Part shown: positions 24,824-30,955 of the stretch, piece by piece
Layout of the letters: each line of letters starts with the position of its first letter
How positions within the stretch are numbered: position 1 is the stretch's first letter
Source of the DNA: Deltaproteobacteria bacterium
GTDB taxonomy: Bacteria > Desulfobacterota_D > UBA1144 > Nemesobacterales > N074bin48
Length of the DNA stretch: 30,955 bases
Direction: 5' to 3'
NCBI GenBank assembly: GCA_004356685.1
Contig: SMWS01000075.1
Span: forward strand, 1 to 30,955
Notes under the pieces: generated by a model
The model's database searches: none
What the model saw: the letters and a program-made list of their open reading frames with translations, nothing else
Told to the model about the DNA's origin: nothing
Position numbers and translations under genes: made by a program

Positions 24824-25567
24824 TTATGCCATTTCGCTATCTATTCTTCTTTGAAGTTTATAATACGCCCTTTTTGCAGCGCGTTCTTCGGCTTTCTTTT
24901 TTGAAGTTGCTCTTGCTTTGGCCACAGTTTCATCATCAAGCTGCAATCTCACAGCAAAATGCTTTAAGGTGTCTTTTCCAGTATCTTCGTACACATTGAA
25001 TTTAAATTTTTTTTTGTTTTTTTGACACCATTCGATAAATAAGCTCTTATAACTAATAATTTTCCCTTCTAGTTTTTGAATATCAACATAGGGTTTAATA
25101 ACCCTATAATAAATAAATTTTTCACAATATTTAAATCCTCTATCCAAATAGATTGCTCCTATTAGTGCCTCAAACACATTACCATGAATATTCTCTCCAA
25201 ATTGTTCAGGTGATATTGTAGTTCTAACAAGTTTTATTAAATTTAAATCTCTTCCAAGCTCATTAAGGTGTTCACGACTTACAACTTTAGAACGCATTTT
25301 TGTTAAATAACCTTCATTTCCACCGGGGACTTTTTTATATAAATGAGAAGCTATTACTGTTCCAAGAATAGCATCACCTAAAAATTCCATTCGTTCGTAA
25401 TTTAAAGGATGCTCGTCGCTATTTATTTCATTCATAGAACGGTGGGTGAAAGCTTCTTCGAATAATAAGATATTCTTAGGACTAAAGCCCAGTATTTTTT
25501 TTATGGGATAAAAAAAATCCCCATCATCTTTAATATGGGGATTAAATATGTTTTTTAAAGAGTTCAT
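24824..25567 (-). CDS. rnc: Ribonuclease III
   Basis: The protein has 247 residues. The endonuclease domain carries FEEAFTHRS and the signature NYERMEFLGDAILG (56-69; Glu61 and Asp65 are metal ligands), then GYLTKMRSKVVSREHL, then GNVFEALIGAIYLDRG with the essential Glu133. The position that is Asp114 in E. coli is Asn130 here. A double-stranded RNA binding domain fills the end (YKSLFIEWCQ; ARATSKKKAEERAAKRAYYKL). It processes rRNA precursors and structured RNA. It starts 8 bases after fabF. Confidence 0.95.
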   Translation of the reverse strand: MNSLKNIFNPHIKDDGDFFYPIKKILGFSPKNILLFEEAFTHRSMNEINSDEHPLNYERMEFLGDAILGTVIASHLYKKVPGGNEGYLTKMRSKVVSREHLNELGRDLNLIKLVRTTISPEQFGENIHGNVFEALIGAIYLDRGFKYCEKFIYYRVIKPYVDIQKLEGKIISYKSLFIEWCQKNKKKFKFNVYEDTGKDTLKHFAVRLQLDDETVAKARATSKKKAEERAAKRAYYKLQRRIDSEMA

Positions 25568-25575
25568 TTATATGA

Positions 25576-26829
25576 TTATACTTCCATTTTTTTAAATAGA
25601 ACACAAGCATTATGTCCGCCAAAACCAAAAGTGTTGCTCATAACAATATTTAAATCACGTTTTTGAGCTTTGTTTAAAGTAAGGTTTAATGAAATATCTA
25701 TATTTTCATCAACGGTTTTATGATTAATAGTAGGGGGAACTATACTATTTTGCATAGCTAAAATTGAAGCAATTGCCTCAATAGCTCCTGCGGCTCCAAG
25801 TAAATGACCCGTCATAGATTTAGTAGAATTGATGTTTATATTTTTGGAATGTTCTCCAAAAACCTTAGTTATAGCCTTTAGTTCAGCTACATCTCCTAAT
25901 GGGGTTGCTGTTCCATGTGTATTGATAGCATCTACTTGATCTGGACTTATTCCAGCATCCTGTAAACAATTAAGCATTACTTTCTCAACACCTATACCAT
26001 CTGGATGTGGAGCTGTCATATGATAAGCATCACTTGACATACCTCCACCCACAACCTCCGCATAAAATTTTGCTCCTCGTTTTAAGGCATGTTCATATTC
26101 TTCTAGAATAAGTGCTCCCGCACCTTCCCCAAGAACAAAACCATCACGAGTAGCATCAAATGGTCTTGAGGCTGTTTCGTAACTTTCGTTTCGAGTAGAT
26201 AAAGCATGCATAGCATTAAACCCTCCGATACCCGCCATGGTAACAGCAGCTTCACTTCCTCCTGTGACTATAATATCACAGTACCCTAATCTAATGTAAT
26301 TCAATGCATCGATCATTGCATTGGCAGCTGAAGCACATGCTGATACTGTTGTATAATTGGGACCCATAAAGCCGTATTTAATAGATATATTTGCCGGAGC
26401 AATATCGGCTATCATTTTGGGAATAAAGAAGGGATTGAAACGCGGTGTTCCGTCCCCTTCTGTAAAATTTATCACCTCATTTTGAAAAGTCTCTAATCCC
26501 CCGATGCCTGCACCCCAAATTACACCAACTCTAAATTTATCAACTTCATCGAGATTAATGTTGGCATCTTCTATTGCTTCTTGAGAAGAAACAAGTGCGT
26601 ATTGTGCAAAGCGGTCAAGTTTGCGAGCTTCTTTCCTATTAAAATGATCTAGGGGGTCGAAATTTTTGATTTCACAAGCGAATTTTGTTTTAAACTTTTC
26701 AGTATCAAAATAGGTAATAAGAGCACATCCACTTTTACCATCAACTAAATGGTTCCAATAATCTTCAGTATTATTTCCAATAGGGGTAAGTGCGCCTAAT
26801 CCTGTAACTACAACTCGCTTAAGTTCCAT
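25576..26829 (-). CDS. fabF: 3-oxoacyl-ACP synthase II (KAS II)
   Basis: The protein has 417 residues, full length. It elongates acyl-ACP with malonyl-ACP in type II fatty acid synthesis. The Cys-His-His triad is in place: Cys165 in TVSACASAAN, His305 in INTHGTATPLGD, His342 in MTGHLLGAAG, with Lys337 in NSTKSMTG. Also seen are VVVTGLGALTPIGNN at the start and NTFGFGGHNACVLF at the end. The gap to acpP is only 12 bases, so both are expressed together with the carrier protein this enzyme uses. Confidence 0.97.
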   Translation of the reverse strand: MELKRVVVTGLGALTPIGNNTEDYWNHLVDGKSGCALITYFDTEKFKTKFACEIKNFDPLDHFNRKEARKLDRFAQYALVSSQEAIEDANINLDEVDKFRVGVIWGAGIGGLETFQNEVINFTEGDGTPRFNPFFIPKMIADIAPANISIKYGFMGPNYTTVSACASAANAMIDALNYIRLGYCDIIVTGGSEAAVTMAGIGGFNAMHALSTRNESYETASRPFDATRDGFVLGEGAGALILEEYEHALKRGAKFYAEVVGGGMSSDAYHMTAPHPDGIGVEKVMLNCLQDAGISPDQVDAINTHGTATPLGDVAELKAITKVFGEHSKNININSTKSMTGHLLGAAGAIEAIASILAMQNSIVPPTINHKTVDENIDISLNLTLNKAQKRDLNIVMSNTFGFGGHNACVLFKKMEV

Positions 26830-26841
26830 TAAGAAGTAGTT

Positions 26842-27075
26842 TTATTTTGCTGCTTCAATGTATGATATTGCTTGACCTACTGTGGCAATGTTTTCAGCTT
26901 GATCATCAGGAATTTGAATATCAAATTCTTTTTCAAATTCCATTATAAGTTCAACCGTATCTAATGAGTCGGCCCCTAAGTCGTTAGTGAAACTAGCTTC
27001 GGTTACAACTTCGTTTTCGTCTACACCTAATTTGTCTACGATAATCGCTTTTACTCTTGATGCAATGTCTGACAT
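26842..27075 (-). CDS. acpP: Acyl carrier protein
   Basis: The protein has 77 residues, acidic, four-helix. The 4'-phosphopantetheine attachment serine is Ser37 in GADSLDTVELIMEFEKEF. It is the first gene of the acpP-fabF-rnc-IPExxxVDY-pyk cluster, driven by a TATTTTTG promoter on the minus strand 33 bases upstream, and divergent from purN. Confidence 0.97.
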   Translation of the reverse strand: MSDIASRVKAIIVDKLGVDENEVVTEASFTNDLGADSLDTVELIMEFEKEFDIQIPDDQAENIATVGQAISYIEAAK

Positions 27076-27107
27076 AATTCTTATTTTTTTAGTTTAATTA
27101 TAATTGG

Positions 27108-27115
27108 CAAAAATA
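27108..27115 (-). promoter_or_regulatory. -7 promoter element for the acpP cluster
   Basis: On the minus strand this reads TATTTTTG, a perfect TAnnTTTG, 32 bases before the acpP ATG. A -33 TTG is not clear. Confidence 0.6.
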
Positions 27116-27173
27116 AAATATTTTAATTTAAAATACCCTATTAATTATAAAATGTGAATCTAAATTAATCTTT

Positions 27174-27208
27174 TTGGAGAAAGTAAATCCTCTTTTACCT
27201 TACTTTTG
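27174..27208 (+). promoter_or_regulatory. Promoter of purN
   Basis: TTG at 27174-27176 (in TTTTTGG) and TACTTTTG at 27201-27208 are spaced by 24 bases, one base beyond the usual upper limit. The -7 element is a perfect match. The leader to the purN ATG is about 47 bases. Confidence 0.55.
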
Positions 27209-27255
27209 TGAATTAATTTATATATAACTTATAAACCATTTAATGTATTCTTAAT

Positions 27256-27846
27256 ATGAAGCGTATAATTATTTTTGCTTCAGGTAGTGGAACTAATACT
27301 CAAAATATTATAGAGTATTTTCAACAAAATAAAATTGCAAAGGTTGTTCTTGTACTTTCAAACAAAGAAGATGCTAAAGTTTTAGAGCGTGCTAACACGC
27401 TGAATATCCCTTTTTTAAGCTTTACAAAGGCAGATCTTTGTACCAGTAATAAAGTTCTTGATGTATTAAAAAAAGAAATGCCAGATCTTATTGTTCTTGC
27501 AGGATTTTTATTGAAATTCCCAGAAAATATCCTACAAGTATATCCTAACAAAGTAATAAATATTCACCCTGCTCTATTGCCAAAATATGGCGGAAAAGGT
27601 ATGTATGGAAGTTTTGTTCACGAATCGGTATTGGCGAATAATGAGGCCGAAACCGGTATTACTATACACTATGTGAATGAAAATTATGATGAGGGTGCGA
27701 TAATTTTTCAGAAAAGTGTATTTTTAACAGAGGGGGATACCCCCGAAACAGTTGCTAATAAAGTTCATAAATTAGAATATAAATATTTCCCAAAGATAAT
27801 TGAAAGAGTTTTGTTTTCAGACACCCCACTTTCTATGATGAATTGA
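27256..27846 (+). CDS. purN: Phosphoribosylglycinamide formyltransferase
   Basis: The protein has 196 residues. It formylates GAR with 10-formyl-THF in purine synthesis. It begins RIIIFASGSGTNTQNI (phosphate-binding loop). The active site is INIHPALLPKYGGKGMYG (Asn102, His104) and GITIHYVNENYDEGAIIFQ (Asp145). The length is normal. A second purine gene, purF, lies downstream on the same strand beyond two other genes. Confidence 0.96.
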   Translation: MKRIIIFASGSGTNTQNIIEYFQQNKIAKVVLVLSNKEDAKVLERANTLNIPFLSFTKADLCTSNKVLDVLKKEMPDLIVLAGFLLKFPENILQVYPNKVINIHPALLPKYGGKGMYGSFVHESVLANNEAETGITIHYVNENYDEGAIIFQKSVFLTEGDTPETVANKVHKLEYKYFPKIIERVLFSDTPLSMMN

Positions 27847-27914
27847 GGAGAATTTTTCAGATAAAATTTATAATTTAGACAAGCTCTTTCATAAGTGAAA
27901 ATTAATTATATTAA

Positions 27915-28550
27915 ATGGCAAAAAAGCAAAAATTCTACGTGGTATGGTACGGACGCCTAACGGGAATATTTCCAACTTGGGAAGATTGCAAGGCAGCCAT
28001 AAATGGTGTAAAAGGAGCTCAATATAAATCCTTTTTCTCTATTGTAGAGGCCAGGAAAGCTTATAATAAAGAATATGCAGATTATAAAGGAATAAACACC
28101 AAAAAGAAAAAGTTTACAAAAAAAGAATTGATAAAAATTGGAGAACCTAATTTATATTCGATCTCGGTAGATGCAGCTTCAAGTGGTAATCCAGGGAAAA
28201 TGGAATATAGGGGTGTCGATACACAAACCCATAAACAACTATTTCATCAAGGCCCGTTTTTAAAAGGCACAAATAATGTTGGAGAATTTCTTGCTCTTGT
28301 ACATGGACTCGCATATTTAAATCAGAAAAAAAGTAGACGTGACCTCTATAGTGATTCTAAAATTGCAATGGGGTGGGTTAAAAGGAAAAAATGCAATACC
28401 AAATTAATACACAATTCGAAAAACAAAATACTTTTTGAGCTAATTACACGCGCCGAAAACTGGCTTAAAAAAACCCATTACAAAACAAAAATACTAAAAT
28501 GGGAAACAAAGGCTTGGGGTGAAATTCCTGCAGATTTCGGAAGAAAATAA
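27915..28550 (+). CDS. Viroplasmin-domain ribonuclease H
   Basis: The protein has 211 residues. The N-terminal viroplasmin (caulimovirus VI/RNase H1 hybrid-binding) domain covers about 5-55 (FYVVWYGRLTGIFPTWEDCKAAINGVKGAQYKSF). After a Lys-rich linker (60-73) comes an RNase H domain whose catalytic acids are Asp86 (ISVDAASSGNPG), Glu124 (NVGEFLALVHG), Asp147 (LYSDSKIAMGW) and Asp207 (IPADFG). It cleaves RNA in RNA-DNA hybrids. This is the common RNase H1 form of Bacteroidota. The 68-base gap after purN shows no clear promoter. Confidence 0.94.
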   Translation: MAKKQKFYVVWYGRLTGIFPTWEDCKAAINGVKGAQYKSFFSIVEARKAYNKEYADYKGINTKKKKFTKKELIKIGEPNLYSISVDAASSGNPGKMEYRGVDTQTHKQLFHQGPFLKGTNNVGEFLALVHGLAYLNQKKSRRDLYSDSKIAMGWVKRKKCNTKLIHNSKNKILFELITRAENWLKKTHYKTKILKWETKAWGEIPADFGRK

Positions 28551-28600
28551 ACTCTCTATTTTTCCTGCTAATAAGAGAGGTTAGGGTATACAAAAAACAT

Positions 28601-28608
28601 TATATTTG
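28601..28608 (+). promoter_or_regulatory. -7 promoter element for the PfkB kinase gene
   Basis: TATATTTG is a perfect TAnnTTTG, 22 bases before the kinase ATG. No clear -33 TTG is visible; TTAGGG at 28581 is the closest sequence. Confidence 0.6.
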
Positions 28609-28630
28609 CCCTTTCAATTAAAACTCCTTC

Positions 28631-29557
28631 ATGAGTAAGCTTGTTATTGTAGGTACTGTAGCTTTTGATGCCATTGAAACACCTTTTGGAAAAACAGATA
28701 AAATTCTTGGTGGTGCTGCTACCTACATAGGTTTGGCCGCTTCTCAATTTAACATAGAAGGAGCTATTGTATCGGTGGTGGGGGGCGATTTTCCAAATGA
28801 ATATATCTCTATGTTACAAGAAAGAGGTCTTGATGTGTCGGGCATAGAAATAGTTGAAGACGGAAAAACTTTTTTCTGGAGCGGCCGGTACAATAATGAC
28901 ATGAATACCCGTGATACTTTAGTAACAGAACTCAATGTATTAGCAGATTTTAATCCAAAGGTTCCTGAGGAATATAAGGATGCCCAAGTTATAATGTTAG
29001 GAAACCTTCATCCGTCAGTACAGCAAAGTGTAATTGACCAAATGGTAATAAAACCAAAACTCATCATTCTTGACACTATGAATTTTTGGATGAACAACGC
29101 TCTTGAAGAATTATTACAGGTCATTGCTAAGATAGATGTTATTACAATTAATGATGAAGAAGCAAGGCAACTAACTGGCGAATATTCCCTAGTAGTTGCA
29201 GCCAAAAAGATTATGACGATGGGGCCAAAATATGTGGTAATTAAAAAAGGAGAACATGGGGCATTATTATTCTGTGATGATGAGGTTTTTTATGCACCGG
29301 CATTACCATTGGAAGTAGTGTTCGATCCTACAGGTGCCGGAGATACATTTGCAGGTGGTCTTTCTGGATATCTCACAAAAACTGAAGATTATAGTTACGA
29401 TAGCCTTAAAAAAGCCGTGATTTATGGGGCTTCATTAGCATCTTTTTGTGTAGAAAAATTTGGAACAGAACGCATGTTGAAACTCACTAAGACGGAAATT
29501 CATCAACGCTTGCAACAGTTTAAAAATTTAACTCAATTTGATATAGAATTAACCTAA
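28631..29557 (+). CDS. PfkB family carbohydrate/nucleoside kinase
   Basis: The protein has 308 residues, cytoplasmic. Ribokinase-fold features: the start LVIVGTVAFDAIETPFG, the GGAATYIGLAAS substrate-lid region (27-38), ITINDEEARQLTGE, and the ATP-site signature FDPTGAGDTFAGGLSGYL (231-248), where Asp238 is the catalytic base. The sugar or nucleoside substrate cannot be fixed from these motifs. It ends just before a strong terminator, so purF has its own start. Its place directly before purF may hint at nucleoside salvage, but that is a guess. Confidence 0.92.
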   Translation: MSKLVIVGTVAFDAIETPFGKTDKILGGAATYIGLAASQFNIEGAIVSVVGGDFPNEYISMLQERGLDVSGIEIVEDGKTFFWSGRYNNDMNTRDTLVTELNVLADFNPKVPEEYKDAQVIMLGNLHPSVQQSVIDQMVIKPKLIILDTMNFWMNNALEELLQVIAKIDVITINDEEARQLTGEYSLVVAAKKIMTMGPKYVVIKKGEHGALLFCDDEVFYAPALPLEVVFDPTGAGDTFAGGLSGYLTKTEDYSYDSLKKAVIYGASLASFCVEKFGTERMLKLTKTEIHQRLQQFKNLTQFDIELT

Positions 29558-29563
29558 CAATAC

Positions 29564-29588
29564 GCCCTGAAAAATCAGGGCTTTTTTT
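29564..29588 (+). terminator. Intrinsic terminator after the PfkB kinase gene
   Basis: GCCCTGA (29564-29570), loop AAAA, TCAGGGC (29575-29581), then seven T residues. This is a strong GC-rich 7-bp stem, 7 bases after the kinase stop. Confidence 0.92.
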
Positions 29589-29602
29589 ATATTTACCTTT
29601 TG
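29588..29602 (+). promoter_or_regulatory. Possible purF promoter region next to the terminator
   Basis: TATATTTA (29588-29595) and TACCTTTTG (29594-29602) each approach TAnnTTTG with one change. The gap between terminator and purF ATG is only 24 bases, so the promoter must overlap or lie within the terminator if purF is not served by read-through. Confidence 0.3.
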
Positions 29603-29612
29603 CTGAAAAATT

Positions 29613-30955
29613 ATGAGCGATGCATTAAAACACGAATGTGGAATTGCCCTAATACGACTCCTCAAACCGTTAGATTACTATAAAGATAAATATGGTACTG
29701 CTTTTTATGGAATAAATAAAATGTACTTAATGATGGAGAAACAGCATAATCGTGGACAAGACGGTGCAGGATTTGCCAGCATAAAACTCAATGTTTCGCC
29801 AGGTGAGCGATACATAAGTAGAGTGCGTTCTAACGCGGCACAACCCATACAAGATATTTTTTCGCAGATTAACAATCGAATTAATGAAGAGTTCAATGTA
29901 CATCCCGAATACAAAAATGATGTTGCCGCACAAAAAAAGAACATCCCTTATTTAGGAGAATTGTTATTGGGACATGTGAGGTACGGAACTTATGGCGGTA
30001 ATAATGTTGAAAATGTGCACCCCTTTCTTCGTCAAAATAATTGGATGCATAGAAATCTCATTATTGCTGGCAATTTTAATATGACCAATACCTCACAATT
30101 ATTTGAAAATTTAATTGAACTTGGGATGCACCCAAAGGAAAAGGCGGATACAATTACTGTTATGGAAAATATAGGCCATTTTCTTGATGATGCTGTCAGA
30201 AAACTCTATAAAAAAGCGAAAGCAGCAGGAATGAGTAAAGTTGAAGCTTCTCCTTATATTATTGAAAATCTCAATTTAGCTAAGATTTTAAGAAAGTCTT
30301 CAAAAGACTGGGATGGCGGTTATGTAATAGCTGGGATGTTAGGTCATGGTGACTCTTTTGTTTTTAGAGATCCCGCCGGTATTCGACCTGCATTTTATTA
30401 TAAAGATAATGAGGTTGTTGTAGTTGCCTCTGAAAGACCCGTCATTCAAACCGTTTTCAATGTTTCTTTTGAAGATGTTGAGGAATTAGATCCTGGCCAT
30501 GCATTACTATTAAGAAAATCCGGTTATTTGTCTGTCACAAAAATTCTTGAACCTCTTGAAAAAAAATCATGTTCGTTTGAGCGTATTTATTTTTCGCGTG
30601 GAAGTGATGTAGAAATATACCAAGAACGCAAGGAATTAGGGCGATTGGTGATGCCAAAAGTATTAGAGGCAATAAACTATGATACAGAAAATACGATCTT
30701 TTCATTTATCCCTAACACAGCTGAAACTTCTTTTTATGGCATGATAGAAGCTGCACAAGATGAACTAAACAAACAAAAAAATGAAGCAATATTAAAAGAA
30801 AAAGAGAACTTATCACCATCCCGCCTTTATGAGATACAAGACCGTAAAATTAGAATCGAAAAAATTGCCATTAAAGATGTAAAACTTCGAACTTTCATTA
30901 CAGAGGATAGTAGCCGTGATGACTTAGTTGCACACATTTATGATGTAACATATGG
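29613..30955 (+). CDS. purF: Amidophosphoribosyltransferase, long Bacteroidota form (3' truncated by window)
   Basis: An open frame from the ATG at 29613 runs off the window (447 codons seen). It starts MSDALKHECGIALI: Cys9 is the glutaminase nucleophile and the eight residues before it would be a cleaved propeptide, as in Bacillus PurF. Class II glutamine amidotransferase motifs follow: NRGQDGAG at 46-53, GHVRYGTYG at 120-128, AGNFNMTN at 152-159, and later RDPAGIRPAFYY. The phosphoribosyltransferase part begins around IYFSRGSDVEIYQERKELG. It makes phosphoribosylamine, the first step of purine synthesis. The PRPP-binding loop is not yet reached at residue 447, although in E. coli PurF it lies near 365-377, so this form contains a large insertion, partly the charged helix near LNKQKNEAILKEKENL. 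Confidence 0.9.
   Translation, partial: MSDALKHECGIALIRLLKPLDYYKDKYGTAFYGINKMYLMMEKQHNRGQDGAGFASIKLNVSPGERYISRVRSNAAQPIQDIFSQINNRINEEFNVHPEYKNDVAAQKKNIPYLGELLLGHVRYGTYGGNNVENVHPFLRQNNWMHRNLIIAGNFNMTNTSQLFENLIELGMHPKEKADTITVMENIGHFLDDAVRKLYKKAKAAGMSKVEASPYIIENLNLAKILRKSSKDWDGGYVIAGMLGHGDSFVFRDPAGIRPAFYYKDNEVVVVASERPVIQTVFNVSFEDVEELDPGHALLLRKSGYLSVTKILEPLEKKSCSFERIYFSRGSDVEIYQERKELGRLVMPKVLEAINYDTENTIFSFIPNTAETSFYGMIEAAQDELNKQKNEAILKEKENLSPSRLYEIQDRKIRIEKIAIKDVKLRTFITEDSSRDDLVAHIYDVTY

Noticed and set aside
29705..29944. Two minus-strand open frames inside the start of purF
   Set aside because: They lie opposite the well-supported glutaminase domain of purF and show no motifs of their own.

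Overview
The window is chromosomal DNA of a marine-type Flavobacteriaceae (phylum Bacteroidota). The DNA is AT-rich. At least six intergenic regions carry the Bacteroidota -7 promoter element TAnnTTTG, and the gene sets are typical of the group: a complete moxR-bat aerotolerance cluster, an acpP-fabF-rnc-IPExxxVDY-pyk cluster, and a long purF-type amidophosphoribosyltransferase next to a PfkB kinase. I saw no tRNA, rRNA, insertion sequence, prophage or CRISPR array.

Layout. (1) 1-571 is a short decayed stretch: the tail of an unrecognised gene, a free-standing pirin C-terminal domain, and a 34-codon TMEM175-type channel gene that keeps only its first and last residues. (2) 574-9672, minus strand, is one long cluster read moxR, DUF58 protein, a two-helix membrane protein, batA, batB, batC, batD, batE. 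It couples an AAA+ ATPase to VWA-domain membrane proteins, TPR proteins and an SH3 protein in the envelope. (3) 9987-14190, plus strand and divergent from moxR, holds an AlbA_2/Schlafen-like protein, an SPFH protein with a C-terminal GYF_2 domain, a double zinc-ribbon membrane-anchored protein and a PP2A-like phosphatase. The SPFH and zinc-ribbon pair resembles YdjI/YdjG of the Bacillus PspA membrane-stress operon. This four-gene set is the best candidate here for a poorly described system. (4) 14283-17054, minus strand: an ALDH7-type aldehyde dehydrogenase, 3-hydroxyanthranilate dioxygenase and a CAP-domain lipoprotein. (5) 17259-22846 is mixed: a lipoprotein isoaspartyl peptidase, an ABM monooxygenase-like protein, CYTH and VOC proteins (minus strand), DNA polymerase IV, an SH3 lipoprotein and a fatty acid hydroxylase/sterol desaturase-type protein. 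(6) 22855-27075, minus strand: acpP, fabF, rnc, an IPExxxVDY protein and pyk, joining fatty acid synthesis, RNA processing and glycolysis. (7) 27256-30955, plus strand: purN, a viroplasmin-RNase H protein, a PfkB sugar/nucleoside kinase and purF, which runs off the end of the window.

Most of the window is ordinary core genome. The points worth checking are the deletion scars at the left edge, the SPFH/zinc-ribbon module and the palindromes around it, structured leaders in the moxR cluster, an Asn substitution in the RNase III active site, and a large insertion in PurF. All functions are read from motifs and family knowledge; no database search was possible.
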